DNA of 64,000 nucleotides from Paramecium sonneborni (lineage: Eukaryota; Ciliophora; Oligohymenophorea; Peniculida; Parameciidae): positions 248,001-312,000 of the forward strand of contig CAJJDN010000103.1 of assembly GCA_905182985.1 (NCBI GenBank), written 5' to 3'. The translations under genes were made by a program, and so were the position numbers. The notes under the pieces were generated by a model. It searched no databases, was not told where the DNA came from, and saw only the letters and a program-made list of their open reading frames with translations. Of this stretch, positions 38,182 to 49,833 are shown piece by piece. How positions within the stretch are numbered: the stretch's first letter is position 1; the number at the start of each line of letters is the position of its first letter.

Positions 38182-39717
38182 TCAATTCATAATTTTTGAC
38201 AACTTAATGAGTTCAATATATACTAAAGTTTCTTTTTCTAGAGGAATCTTCAAATTCTTCTCTAATTCATATTCAATTCCTTCTGTTAAAAATCTTACTA
38301 TTTATTACTCTTAAAATGTTAACTAAAAATTATTTTGAAATGTATACTTAATGATTCATAATAGATTGTTTTAATGATTATTCTTTTGAAATAGTTACCA
38401 ATTCTGCTAAAAGGCTAGCTATTTATTCAAAAGCCTATCTATTTTATTTTGCTTACAATTCCAATCTTTTAATATGTGTCTGATATTTTTAGAAAGATGG
38501 TAGATTATATGTTTTTGGGTTTGGTTTAATATTTTTTAGATTGTCCTTAATTTGCAATTCATAAAAGGAATTTATTTTAGTAATTCGATTTTAATGTTTG
38601 AATAAGATAGGCATTGTTGAAATATAATCTTTCAGTAATAATTATATTCCATATTTAAAAACTATGAACAATCCTTCAAGATCATTATGAATTTATAGCC
38701 TTTCAGCTAAATCAATCCAATATGACAAAGCTTCTTATCTTTTATATTTACAAGGACTTTTCACAACTGAGTAAATAATATATTATGAAAGTGTATTAAT
38801 TCTTTTAAAATACTAGTTTAAAATATAATTTTACTTATTTAAGACCTCCTTTAATGATAATATTTTTAATTTATAAATCAGCATAAAATGCTTGATTGAT
38901 TGTGCTTAATATTTTGGCAACTTCTTCTGGATGCCAAGGTAAGACTTCATTTTCTTTTAGGACAAAAAGAGGTATAAAATTTTAAATTCCTAATCCCAAA
39001 TATGGATTTGAATGTTATTCATCTTCAAATTTAAATTTTAAAACTGTTTGAACATATTATTCAATAAATGCAATAAAGATCTTATCATTCTTTAATTCAT
39101 TATATCGATACTAAAATATGAGATTAAAAAATATAGGTATTGAATTTTAACATGAGACATAATTTGTCATATCCATTTAATTTTCGTTTTAAATCCATTT
39201 CCATATTAAATATAAGGAAAAAGTGAATAAGTTTGTAAAATAATCAACTGTTAATACAATACCTTTTTTTATATTACAACCTTCATTTTAAATTTCCTTT
39301 TCTATCAATGAATTAAAAGTACATTCTTTAAAAAATGTTTCTAAATCTACACATTTTTAAGCAAAATGTTCTAACCAATCCTCTTAAGTTTTGAATACAA
39401 AATTAAATTATTGTTTAGCAGCTTCAGATAAAATGTCTAAATCTAAAATTTAAGTGTCTTTTTGTACCTAAGCATTTAGAATAATTATGTTGCATACCTT
39501 CATCTGGTAAAGTTCTAGAGGATTATAAACTAGATGAAGAGCAAACAGAATTGCATTAATGATTTCGTCTCAGATCCATAAGTAAGTCAGTACCATCAGA
39601 AAATTATGAATAAAAGCTTGCAGCTATTCTTTATGTTTAAACATCACAAGTTTTTGCTTTTATAATTTCACTCTCTTCTGTTTCTGGGCAAAAGAATAAT
39701 TAATTTTATTCTTACAT
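38182..39717 (-). CDS. Possible RasGEF-like protein (about 487 aa)
   Basis: Three introns (25, 22 and 25 nt) leave 488 codons. The N-terminus is polar (MQEQNQLFFCPETEESE). The mid region GIVLTVDYFTNLFTFSLYLIWKW could be a RasGEF-N-like helix bundle. The C-terminal part has CKYKRQEALSYWIDLAERLQ followed by HNDLEGLFIVFKYGIQ, similar to the RasGEF core (xxVIxYFIxVAxxLxxLxNFNSLxAIxxGL). It ends with charged helices. RasGEFs load GTP onto Ras-type GTPases. The match is by eye to one helix pair, so another all-helical domain is possible. Confidence 0.45.
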
Positions 39718-39907
39718 TTTTTCTTATTTTTCTATGAGTTTTTTGTTATTAAAAATTAAATAAATTTTCCACTTCGTTTGATAGCAAAATACTAAACAAT
39801 TAAAATAAATATTTGATTAATCCCAAATAATATCATACTTAACTTTATATAAAAAAATAATTTTAAAAGATGAGAATAACAAATTAACATATCTATAAAT
39901 ATAAAGA

Positions 39908-40261
39908 TCAAAATTTGACTTTCTTTCTACACATATCGATCTGCTTGGAATATGTTTCAGTTTTATCGCTAACACTGTCGTCATTTCGAATTTGATTTTA
40001 AATTATTTCATCTTTGTGTCTAATAATATCTTGTAATTTCGCAATCTCCTAATAGCATTTCTGTATCTCACTTTACATACTCTAATTGTAATGCTTTGGT
40101 TTATTAGGCTTTTTAATGTTACTCTTTAATAGTTCATTCTCCTATCGTAAAAGCTTCACTTGGGTTTCTGCAATCTCCAACTAATTTTTGATGCTTTCAA
40201 CTTACTTTTCTAAAGCTAAAAATTCATTTATGGTTTCTCTGCAGTGATCACAATGTTCCAT
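39908..40261 (-). CDS. Small coiled-coil protein (117 aa)
   Basis: Intronless, 118 codons. It begins MEHCDHCRETINEFLALEK, whose CxxC/H start could hold a zinc, then shows heptad-like coiled coil (VESIKNQLEIAETQVKLL; LQDIIRHKDEIIQNQI). No homologue recognised. It lies between two oppositely oriented genes with short gaps. Confidence 0.65.
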
Positions 40262-40468
40262 TAATTAAAATTTTATATATAAAATATAATTAAATAAATA
40301 TAAATGTTTTTGATAATAATAATATTTAAACAAAAGTAATTTTTTATATGATTTCTTATTAGAACTTGATCTAAATATATGAAATTTTTATATTATTGAT
40401 AGGTGATAATATTGATTTTGATTTTACATAAATAAAAATTTTAAATTTAAATAATCCCTCCCAAATTA

Positions 40469-41380
40469 ATGTAGTTAAGAAGTGGTGTACTAAAGTAGCC
40501 TCCAACAAGAAATTATATTTCAGGTTATCAAATATTTTATGCATAAAAATTTCCTGAATTGAAAAAAGAAGGTAAAATTTAAGTAGGTGATGCTGGTCAT
40601 AAGATATCTGAAATGTGGAGAAATTTAGATGATGATGAGAGATCAAAATTTGAAGATGAATTTCATGAGATGGAATCTAAATATAAGGAAGATTTAATTC
40701 TATATTATGGAGGAAGTACATCAGATATTAAAAAATATAAAACATTAATGGAAATTCCAGAAAAGCCAAGAAAACCTGCTCCTGCTTGTCTAGTCTATAT
40801 TGCAGAACATAGAAAAGAATATAGTTAAGAAAATCCTGATTTTAATACAGCAAAAGTGACAAAAAATTTAGCAGACCAATATAATGTACTTTCAGCTAAA
40901 GAAAAAAAAAAGTATGAAGAAGACTTTGAAAAGAAATTGTAATAATATCATAAAGAAATTGAAGTTTGGTAAAAGTAAAGATTTTATTTTAATAAAAATA
41001 GAAAATTTTCTGAAAAGTAAGAATAATTTGAAAAATTGCTTGAAGAAAAGTTTAAAAGATCTGCTTCTAAATAAGATTTAGAATATTAGGAATTACCACC
41101 TTACAAAAGAGGACCCAAAAAAATGAAAGATGAGGAAGAAACTGCTTCATAAAAAAATAATATGAAAGAAAAAGATATAAAGAAAGAAGAAAAAAGAGAT
41201 GAAAAAAAAGATGATAAAGATAAGTATTTATAATTAATTAGATTTAGATAAAAAAACACTAAAAATGCCAAAGATGAAGGCAAAGGTGTTTAAAATAAAG
41301 GAGAATCAAAAAAATAATTAGATAATAAAGATTAAAAAGATGGATAAATGAGAAGAAAATCTGGTTAGAGAAGATGTTGA
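40469..41380 (+). CDS. HMGB-like protein with two HMG boxes
   Basis: About 295-303 residues; one in-frame intron of 18 or 24 nt near 41221 is likely. Box A covers about residues 15-80 (GYQIFYAQKFPELKKEG, then ISEMWRNLDDDERSKFEDE). Box B covers about 105-170 (PRKPAPACLVYIAEHRKEY, then LSAKEKKKYEEDFEKKL). The tail is Lys/Glu/Asp-rich. HMG boxes bend DNA, so a chromatin role in the nuclei is likely. Box B is the better match, with the PxKPxxxxxxY start and the LSxxEKxxYEE helix. Confidence 0.85.
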
Positions 41381-41504
41381 AAATATCTTTAAAATATTAT
41401 ATTAAATTTTCTGTTAAAAAATATAATTTTTTAAAGAAAGTAAAATGTGAATGGATTAAATAATACTAATACGATAAATAATATATAAATAATATTCATT
41501 TTAT

Positions 41505-41700
41505 CGGAAGGCCTTTGAGACAGCTCTTGGTAAGAAGTTCAATAACTTCTATTTCTTATTCTTTTTGTAATGATGGTAATTTCTCAAACTAGAAGGAAAT
41601 TAGATTATGAATATTCAAATGATTGTTTTTGATAATGCTAGTAACAATCAATGATCTAAATTAGTATTAAACGATGTGTTAAGTAGCTTTAACAAGAAAT
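41505..41700. ncRNA. Candidate structured small RNA (unclassified)
   Basis: The 355-bp gap between the HMG and kinase genes holds an island of higher GC (41505-41530) next to a perfect hairpin, AGAAGTT/AACTTCT with a 4-nt loop, at 41533-41550. A weaker hairpin, GTTAA/TTAAC, lies at 41678-41693. All frames have stops. It matches no spliceosomal, SRP, RNase P or tRNA sequence that I know. It could be a snoRNA-like gene or simply a 3' UTR structure. Confidence 0.25.
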
Positions 41701-41735
41701 TTGCAAAACATATAATAATATTTATAATTTAATTT

Positions 41736-43146
41736 TCATTCGATTTATTATAGCATGTCTTCTACTTATTATTTTTTTTAATAAAATTCTAATCTATTTC
41801 CTTTAATTAATTCAAAATCAAGCCCAACAGTTTATTCGATAGGACCATGTACAAGTTAAATAGCCATTTCAAATTCTTCATTATTTTATAGAAACCAATA
41901 ATGAAGCTAATATATCATAAAGTTATATACTTTGTATTTTTTATCATCTACATAGTTAATCTTGTTTGCAAATTAACCCATGTTTTCAATAAGCTTTATA
42001 AATATAAGATCAGGTTCAAATGGAAGATATACATCTGTTAATTTAAAACGTTTAAGTTCTCTCTTTATAGTTATGTCTATAGGGATTTCCTCATCACCTC
42101 TTTTGAAATTTCCAATTCCAACAGTTACTAAATTAGTTGGATCATATACATTAATAATTTTAATTAGCTGCTTATTTTTTTTATTTTTCAAGTAATTTCA
42201 ACATGTTTTCTTTATCTTATTATGCTTGAATTTTTAATTTACGTGCATTGAGTAATTTAATAATGATTTCATTATTAATGGTGGAACCCTAATACCAAGA
42301 TGTACTAATAATTTCTGAAAGTGTTGGTCTTTGTAATGGATCAAAAGCCAACATAGAATTAATAAGAGTCTTGAATTCATTTGAGAATCTAGGAATTCCT
42401 TACTTCTCTTTATAAGTCCAAAATTAATCAAATCGATTTGTACATATAAGATTATATAATTGATCTTTAGCATTAGCTTGTTTGAATGGTAATTAAGCAG
42501 TCATCATTAAAAATAAAATAATTCCAGCTGCAAATATATCAACACTTTATCCAACATACTTTTATCTTACTAATATTTCTGGAGCCATATAACTAATTGT
42601 TCCCTTAAATGAAGCTAAAACACCATCTCCTTAATGACCACCTACAAATGTAGCAAATCCAAGATCAGATACTTTAAGTTGACCATCTTTAAATAGAATG
42701 TTTTCAGGTTTTAAATCTCTATGAGCAAGACCTTATCCATGTAAATAAATTAACACATTTATTAATTAATGGAAAAAAGTTCTAGCAGTGTCTTCCTTGA
42801 ATGGACCAGTTTACGAAAGATAATCATACAATTCTCCATCCTTCATATAATCATAAACTAAACAAGATTTTATTTCTTTCTTTCCATTTCTTTTTGTGTA
42901 TTCCTCATTTATATGAAAATTCAATAACTTAATCAAATTAACATGATTTAATCCTTTATGAATTTCCATTTCTTTTTCAATATCTTTTGAAAATTACACA
43001 AATTTCAATGCCACTTCTTTATCTCCTTCTAATCCTAATTTTACTCTATAAAATTTAATTTTTCATTACTTTCCTTAAGCTCCTTTCCCTAGAGTTTATT
43101 TCACTTTATAATGGGCATATTGTGCAAATTGTTTTTCAATCTCCAT
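41736..43146 (-). CDS. Ser/Thr protein kinase, CAMK/AMPK-type, with apparent frameshift
   Basis: A 24-nt intron near the start restores LGKGAQGKVKLG (P-loop) and VALKF (ATP lysine). HRDLKPEN, SDLGFATF (DFG replaced by DLG, usually still active), SYMAPEI and SVDIFAAGIILFLMMT follow, so catalytic residues are intact. Downstream, LPFEPDLIFIKLIENMG and a C-terminal beta-rich segment (LDFELIKGNRLEFYQKK) resemble a kinase-associated (KA1-like) domain. This C-terminal part is in a different frame. The frames would join if the A8 run near 42176-42183 were A7, and no intron explains the shift. Either the run is miscounted or the kinase really stops about 10 codons later. Confidence 0.8.
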
Positions 43147-43213
43147 TTATATTTATATAAGAAAATTATTAAATTATTAAAAAATAATTTGAAAATATGA
43201 GCGATATTTGCTT

Positions 43214-44245
43214 TCAGATTCTTTAATGATATTAATTAAGTTCATAATATGGGTTTTCTTCTGCTTCTATTTCAAAACCTGCAACTTCAATATAGGATTT
43301 GTGATTGAGCAAAAGATAAGAGCTATATAGATAATTAAGATGGAGTACATAGAAATTAAACAAACAAATATGCCAATTAAACTTAGCATATCAAATTAAT
43401 GTCCAATTTATAATGCAGCACCACTCATATTAATAAGCATAAATATTGCCAAATTCATTGAGGGATAACCAATTTAAAATCCATGGAGAAACAAAGTACA
43501 AGCTAATGGGAATAAAACTCCATTGATAATTGAATAGATAATAAGTTCAATATTAAATGTTCCAAATTAATGAATTGGATAAAATAATCCAAGAACTGTT
43601 ATGGTGTAGATCATGACATATTATGTAATAGTGTGTGTTCTAACTTTCTTGACTTTTTTTAAATTATGACCTATTATTACCATTGATGCTGCTCCAATCC
43701 AACCAAAAAGTATTCCTAAGAATTAAAATGTCCATTCAAAAGTACATAGTATTGCTCCAATTGATATACCCTATAATTTATAATTGATATTTATACAATA
43801 AAACATAATAATTCTTTCTTTTAATACATTTCTCCTAAGAGATGAGTTTCATTGATTGCTTAGGCTATCCAACCCTTAATTAAAATGATAGAATAAAATG
43901 GCATAACATTATATTTATAACTAAGTAATGCACTTAAAACTAACATTGCAAATCCTAAGGCAATCAAATGAATTTCTTAACTTACATATACTTACTATTA
44001 AGAACATAATTTTATTAAGGAATAATTAATCACAATACTAAAACATAATGTGATGGTGACATATTGAAATGGTTCTGCCTTTCTTCATTGAAATATAAAT
44101 TGTACCCTAATAACAATTCTCCGAAAATAATATTGTTACCCAAATAAATCACAAATATTATTGAGTAAAATATTGGAGCTAGAGTCTTAAGTTTATTGTC
44201 AATATGAAATATTGTAATCATGTACAAATCAATTTCTTAATTCAT
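43214..44245 (-). CDS. Multispan membrane protein (320 aa), unknown
   Basis: Three introns (23, 20 and 26 nt) leave 321 codons. At least seven hydrophobic segments can be counted, for example ILCTFEWTFQFLGILFGW, YVMIYTITVLGLFYP, MNLAIFMLINMSGAAL and MLSLIGIFVCLISMYSIL. The short loop GHNLKKVKKVRTHT is basic, and the C-terminus is cytosolic-looking (EIEAEENPYYELN). It is similar in form to GPCR or haemolysin-III-like seven-span proteins, but no signature is visible. Function unknown. Confidence 0.7.
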
Positions 44246-44266
44246 AATTAATTATATAATAATAAT

Positions 44267-44577
44267 TCAAAATTTTACAGGATTTTTTTTGCTCTGAATA
44301 GCTTCAAATTTCTCTTTAATTCTAAGTCTATCTTATCCACTTAATTCTTCAAGTCCTGTCAATTCTATATCAGTGACTCCCCATAAATTAGCTTTAGTAA
44401 AGCATTTTTCATGATACCATTAAATATTTGTATATCCTCCTAAAATTATAATAATTTAATAAAACCTCCTTTCTTTACATAATATCCAATCCTTAAAGTA
44501 TTTTCAGCAATCTTCTCATAACAGTTCCTACAACATGATCTATTACTTGGTGAATATGTGATTTAAATTAAAGGCAT
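44267..44577 (-). CDS. Stand-alone PARP-type zinc finger protein (94 aa)
   Basis: One 26-nt intron gives 95 codons. SCCRNCYEKIAENTLRIGYY followed by WYHEKCF matches the PARP/DNA-ligase-III zinc finger (C-x2-C ... H-x2-C with LRIG and WYH). These fingers recognise DNA breaks. The protein ends after LSGQDRLRIKEKFEAI, so no catalytic PARP or ligase domain is attached. A small DNA-nick sensor or a competitor of PARP is inferred. It lies 21 bp from the membrane-protein gene, same strand. Confidence 0.8.
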
Positions 44578-44689
44578 TATATATTTAATAATAATTCTAT
44601 GAAAAAGAAGAATATATATTTATATCTAAAATTATTATATTGATAAATAATTTTAAGGAGGATGTATATCTTTTTAAAACTCAAAATAA

Positions 44690-45644
44690 TCAATTGTTTT
44701 TCTTTTCTGTTGATATTGATGTTCTCTCTTTTAACCATTATGGAGCAATAAACTATATGTATTATTCATATATATACCTTAATCAATACCCAATTATATA
44801 ACCAAGAAGGTACTAATTTATACAATTCTGCTTAGATCTCATGATTCCAATGACCATTTGTATTATAACCCATTCTTTTTAATAATCCATCTGCACAATC
44901 TGAAGAAGTAATTGTCATTAAATCAGGTTTACGATTAAATGTCATATTTGTAGAAACCTCAGATGGTCTTAATGCAAAGATTTCTAATTCTGGATATTCA
45001 ACACTCAAAGTTTATGTCAAAAATTCACCATATGATTTACTTGCACTATAAACATTAAAAAAAGGAGTAGGAATCTGACCTGCCAAAGATGTTACATTTA
45101 CTATTGCAGATTTATTTCCCTTTCTTCTTAACATTTATGGAATCAATCTTTTACAAAGCATTGTTACAGGCAAACAATTCACTATTATTGTCTTATATAT
45201 TTCTTCATCTGATATTAAATGAAATCGATTAAAAGCATCAACACCAACATTATTTATTAATATACTTATATCTCTATCTCCTACTTCTTACATTATTCTA
45301 TCAAATAATTTATTATCTATAGATTAACTAAAATCTGCCACAATTATATGTGATTCTGTTTATAATTATTATGCTACACTTTCTAATTTAGAACGTGTTC
45401 TTGCTACTAAGATTATTTTAAATCCTTTCTATGAAAATTTTAAGGCTAATTATTTTCCTATTCCATCTGATGCTCCTGTTATTAATACCCAAGATCCATT
45501 ACCATATTTACTCAAGTTTATACTTGGCCTTAATAATCTCCACAAAAAACATATTATTTTTGTACATTTTAGTAAACCAAACAATCCTAAAATATATATC
45601 AGAGTTTGCAATTTTGGATAAGCTTTTATAAAATCCAAAAACAT
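44690..45644 (-). CDS. 17-beta-HSD12 / 3-ketoacyl-CoA reductase-type SDR
   Basis: 309 residues with one 25-nt intron near the C-terminus. A hydrophobic N-terminal anchor precedes the Rossmann fold: VLITGASDGIGK (TGxxxGxG), then NNVG, VNVTSLAG (catalytic Ser) and YSASK (catalytic Tyr and Lys). The spacing, anchor and ELEIFALRPSEVSTNMT end fit the HSD17B12/KAR (Ifa38) group, which performs the first reduction of very-long-chain fatty-acid elongation in the ER. A steroid-dehydrogenase role is the alternative. The start was set at ATG 45642-45644; an upstream TTG lies in the same frame. Confidence 0.85.
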
Positions 45645-45691
45645 AAATAAATATATCAATTTTTTAATAATTTAGCTGTTAAAAAATACCT

Positions 45692-45862
45692 ATGGATTTA
45701 TTGCATATTCATCATCGCTTAACATTATTGCATAACAAACTTATATCTGCATTAGATGAAGATACCTTCTTAGGAACATCCCATTTTGGTTCCTTAGAAA
45801 ACTCAGAAATAGTTATTAACAGAACAAAAAATAAAAAAAATCGTAATAAAAATAAACGATGA
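45692..45862 (+). CDS. Small basic protein (56 aa), unknown
   Basis: Intronless frame of 57 codons, head-to-head with the reductase gene (47 bp). It begins MDLLHIHHRLTLLHNKLISA and ends in a run of Lys, Asn and Arg. Codon variety looks coding. The basic tail suggests a nucleic-acid or nuclear protein, but this is only inference. Confidence 0.5.
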   Translation: MDLLHIHHRLTLLHNKLISALDEDTFLGTSHFGSLENSEIVINRTKNKKNRNKNKR

Positions 45863-45866
45863 ATAA

Positions 45867-46373
45867 ATGAAATTTTTAATCTATATTTTTATTTTATTCA
45901 TTATGGAAAATTTTATTAACAAACTTACTATTAACTATGTTTCAAATAAATATACAATTAATAAAATCCACTTATATTTAACTAAAAAAAATAGAAAAAG
46001 TTAAAAACCTAATTGAAAATCTTTGAAAATAAGAGAGAACAGCTTTAGGAAATTTTCATAAAATTATATAAATTATTTGGAAAACTTACAACTAAAAAAA
46101 ATAAATCTCACTATTGATTAATCTAGTCCAAAATTTAGTAAAACTTATCTATTCAAAATTGGAGTCTATATTTGATAAGAAGTATGTTACAAAAATAGAA
46201 AATATTCTTAAACAGTTTAATAAGAATGGTATATAGAAGAATTGATTCAACATTTCATGGAAAAAGCTAATAAAAAAATAAAAACAAAATAAGAAAGCTA
46301 AAGGAAAATCATTAGGACAGTTAGGAACATGTTAAGAAGAAGATTTCAGAAAAGAATTGATATTGATTATTGA
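45867..46373 (+). pseudogene. Open frame broken by two TGAs (possible relic or chance)
   Basis: One frame from ATG 45867 to TGA 46371-46373 contains TGA only at 46014 and 46173. It begins with a hydrophobic, signal-like MKFLIYIFILFIMENF and ends with a basic helix (TVRNMLRRRFQKRIDIDY). No GT-AG intron of usual size removes either TGA while keeping frame. With TGA as the only stop, such runs occur by chance; a decayed secreted-protein gene is possible. The remaining bases up to 46555 show nothing. Confidence 0.25.
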
Positions 46374-46555
46374 AAATTTAAATTAATTACATAAAGAAAA
46401 TTGATATTTTTATTATTTCCATAAGTCGAAATACGTTAAAATGTGTTTAAAGTACTTTTAGTATTAATCCAGAATTGTAGCTCTGACGGCATAAATGAAA
46501 TCATCTTATTACTTATATAATATAATTAATCTAATTAAATTATTTTTTTTATTAT

Positions 46556-47395
46556 ATGCTATCAGAATCAAATAAGGAATTATAAAAGGAGTAAAATGTT
46601 GTCCCATAATTAAACTAAACTCCAAGTAGTACATATTTTGTTTACAACTGTTACATACCAGTTGTGCAAGATTTTATGAATCAGCCTCCTCCTTTATAGG
46701 TTAGAAACTCAAGTAAGAAAAAATACTTAATATTAAAGGTGAGTCATTTCCTTAATTAATTAAAAACAACGATAGTATGCAAATGTCACATTTGGCTCCT
46801 GGAGTATCAATCCCAAGTTTTTAATTTGGAGCTTCTGCACCTTTTGTATCTCCAGATGAGGTTATGAGAAATGTTTAACCAACTCAGAATCACTTTGCTT
46901 CTTTTATTTTGAATGAGTAATTGAAGACTCAGAATCAACCAACAAGAAACAGAATAATTGAAGGAACTCAAACACTATGTGATATAGAAATTGTATTAAT
47001 ATCGAGATATTTTGACATGAAAGCTCATGTAATATAATTAATATTACAGGAAGGTATTTTGTCCTCCTAATAATAAATATACTCTTAAAGAGGATACTAA
47101 TATTACAAATGCTGAATGGTTTAAAGATCGTATGTTATATCGTTATAAAAAACCAGTATGAGAGTATTTATTTATTCAATAGATTAAAGAATCATTCTCA
47201 GATATGATTGATTAGTTAGAGAAAGGAGGAGAGAATAATTTTAAAAATATGATTCATCCAGTAAAATTTGCTTAAGGAGGATTTGATAATATAGAAAGAT
47301 AAGTCCCTAAATCAGTGAAAAGTGAGAGACCATTTTCAGTGTTTATTTTTGAGATATAGTAATTAATTTCATAGTTTCTATTCACTAAGTATTGA
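46556..47395 (+). CDS. Unidentified protein (246 aa)
   Basis: Four introns (26, 25, 27 and 21 nt) leave 247 codons. The N-terminal half is Gln/Asn/Pro-rich and likely disordered (MNQPPPLQVRNS; MSHLAPGVSIPSFQFGASAP). The middle has VFCPPNNKYTLKEDTNIT followed by EWFKDRMLYRYKKP, and the end is hydrophobic (QLISQFLFTKY). No domain recognised. The many introns and consistent frame support a real gene. Confidence 0.6.
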
Positions 47396-47426
47396 ATTTA
47401 TGTTAAAATACTAAATTTTATTTTTA

Positions 47427-48224
47427 TCATTAAATTGAAGTTCTACATGTTGGACAAGTAGTATGTAATAATACCCATTTTATGAGACATTCTTTATGGA
47501 AAATGTGAATAGGATGACATTCTAATCCAATTAATCTATGATCTGGAAGAAGCTTTTCTCTACAAATAATGCAATCACCATTCTCATCCTAATTAATGGA
47601 TTTATCAGGTGATAATTATAATTTTCGAACTATTTCTCTGTGATTTCTCTCTTCTAATTATTATTGTTCCATTTACAAGTATCTATTCAAAACGTTATAA
47701 TATGGATTTGGAACAATATCATTTAAATCATAGAATCTCAAATCAAATCTTTATTCGTAAGATTCCAAATGACCCAATTATACTTTATTTGAATACTTTT
47801 TGAATGCATAGTATATATAGATGAGTAGAGAAATAAGAAAGCAAATAGTATCATTAATAAAGTAAACTTCAATTTTGTATATTGATTCTTCTATATAAAT
47901 GAAGTAACTTTTAAAATTGAAGATTAAACAAACTAAAACACAAGTAAATGATGATAAATAAATGATAAATTGTAAAGTCTTATTTAAACATGATTCATAG
48001 AAAAAGAGTTTGTAATATAACATATAAGCATTTTAAAAGCAACTTAAATGACGTTAATTTACCTTTCTTATCATTTTGAGCAGAATCAAATGATAAAATT
48101 GTTTGATTATCATGGTTACACAATAGACTATATATAGATAGATCAAAATTATTGTCTCCCTCTCTGCTGAATCAATAAAACTGGCAATCAATGCTAATTT
48201 TATTTTATAATACATCAATAACAT
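47427..48224 (-). CDS. Membrane-bound RING-H2 protein, probable E3 ubiquitin ligase
   Basis: Intronless, 265 residues. The first 140 residues are strongly hydrophobic, with about four membrane spans (for example IILIYLYIVYCVTMII, FIIYLSSFTCVLVCLI, TICFLISLLIYIYYAF). The C-terminus is a RING-H2 finger: CIICREKLLPDH, ECHPIH-x2-HKEC, TTCPTC. A cytosolic RING recruiting an E2 to membrane substrates is inferred. The upstream membrane gene ends 35 bp before this ATG, and the frame also stays open upstream, so the two could be one spliced gene. Confidence 0.8.
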
Positions 48225-48259
48225 AATGGTTAGTTTTATAGTATTCCTTTTCGTTTCAA

Positions 48260-48943
48260 TCAATCCTAAGTCTATTAATGGGAATTACTTGGCAAATTTA
48301 TGTATTGATAACCTACTTTTGACTTTAAAATTGAACATTCACAATTATCTGGACTTTGTCGAAAACAGGAGTAAATGCAAGCAATCAAATATAGAACCAT
48401 ATGTAAAACATATGATATTATTAAAATTGGATAAATTCGGCTATTACTATTCAAAATAAATAAGAATTAGCTGAACCAAAAACTCCAAATGAAGGAACTG
48501 TACATCAAAACATTAATTAAATCGAATTTCTCTTAAAATTTAAACTCTTCCAAGAATTCATATACACTCTTTTCATAAGTTAGACATAAAAGCCTTAAGT
48601 TTTCTTTTGGGACATTCAGAATTTCTTAGTTCGCATTTTTTAAATCCAAATAAATTGCTGTATACAATATCATAGTGAATAAATGTGAAAACCATTTACA
48701 TAATTCTATTCCTACCATTTCTGGATCAACTATACAACTCAAACTAAATACAGTTGTCACAAGCAATAATATTGATGTGGTTATAAGTAAATATCTAATT
48801 TTTAATTAAGCTGCTTTTATCAATTTCGTATAATGTTCCTTTAAGCCCTCTATTGATCCATATCGATTTGTATTAACATATTATTAATATTAACTAAGCA
48901 TTCGTTGTTCCTCATAAGAAAATTATTACTCTGTAATCATCAT
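48260..48943 (-). CDS. Multispan membrane protein upstream of the RING-H2 gene (227 aa)
   Basis: Intronless, 228 codons. Polar N-terminus (MMITEQQFSYEEQRML), then four hydrophobic spans, among them YLLITTSILLLVTTVF, FTMILYTAIYL, WSFWFSQFLFIL and IISYVLHMVLYLIACIY. The C-terminal CECSILKSKVGYQYINLP is cytosolic-looking. No family recognised. Many RING membrane proteins have this arrangement of spans before the finger, so this may be the N-terminal half of the neighbouring gene split by a missed intron or an indel. Confidence 0.6.
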
Positions 48944-48984
48944 TTAATATAATTAAAATTTTCATAATGCTCACAATCATTCAT

Positions 48985-49480
48985 TCATTCAGAAATCTCT
49001 TCAAAAAATACATCTTTTTTTGAATCATTTCCCTTCAAATTAAATTGAGAATCATGTAAATCTTTTATTTTACTGTTTGTTTTTAAGAATCATAAATTAG
49101 ATATCAACCTGAATGAATTTTATTTTTAAATGATGTTCAATCATTTAAATAAAACATATGAATGATTATCATTATTTTAGAATAATTATCTGAATGATAT
49201 ATTATTACTTATTCTTGAATAGTCTTTTCTATTTCAGTTTTTATTACCTATGATCTATTGTTCAACTTATATCTAATATGTCTAATAAGTTTTTTATTAA
49301 CCATCAAACTAATAATTAAGAATTGTATTTTCAATCAAATGATGTTTATCAAACTGTATATATCTCTCAAAATTAAAATTACAATAGATTTCTTATGTTT
49401 TATTTCTCTAAAACTTAATAAAATAAGAGAATATTTCATAAATAAATATCCAGATAATATTAATCATTAAATTTTATCGA
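48985..49480 (-). CDS. Probable small gene, exon structure unresolved
   Basis: The 3' end is clear: KDLHDSQFNLKGNDSKKD followed by VFFEEISE and TGA (48985-48987) reads as good protein. Upstream, another open stretch (start ATG near 49475; FERYIQFDKHHLIENTIL, then YQIQVEQQIIGNKN) also looks coding. TGA codons separate the parts and I could not find introns joining all of them. A plus-strand hydrophobic frame at 49258-49470 is probably a shadow. No family recognised. Confidence 0.35.
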
Positions 49481-49833
49481 AAATATATTATTTTATTTTA
49501 TCAAATATAATATAAACTAATTTGAATAACTTTTAAAAAGAAAATATGGTAATTTTCCGTATAATACTCAAAATGTAGAATGATTGGAATAATAAATTGG
49601 TAATTGAATTAAATATGAAGATAAGTGCTATTTGATCTATATTTAATTTATATAAGTAATTAAAATTAAATTATGAGATGACAATATAAGTTTAGAGTAA
49701 CAAATAATTCTGAAGAAAGAGGAAAGAAATAAGATTATAACTAATTGTGTAAGATAAAATTTGATTATAAATGATAAGAAATAAAATGGAATAGGTATAA
49801 GATTTTAATTATTTTTTGACAATTCACTAATAA
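49481..49833. other. Intergenic region
   Basis: About 350 bp of AT-rich sequence with TGAs in all frames; no gene or element recognised. Confidence 0.4.

Noticed and set aside
45645..45659. Earlier TTG start for the reductase
   Set aside because: The ATG at 45642-45644 gives a complete N-terminal anchor, and TTG starts are not expected in ciliates.
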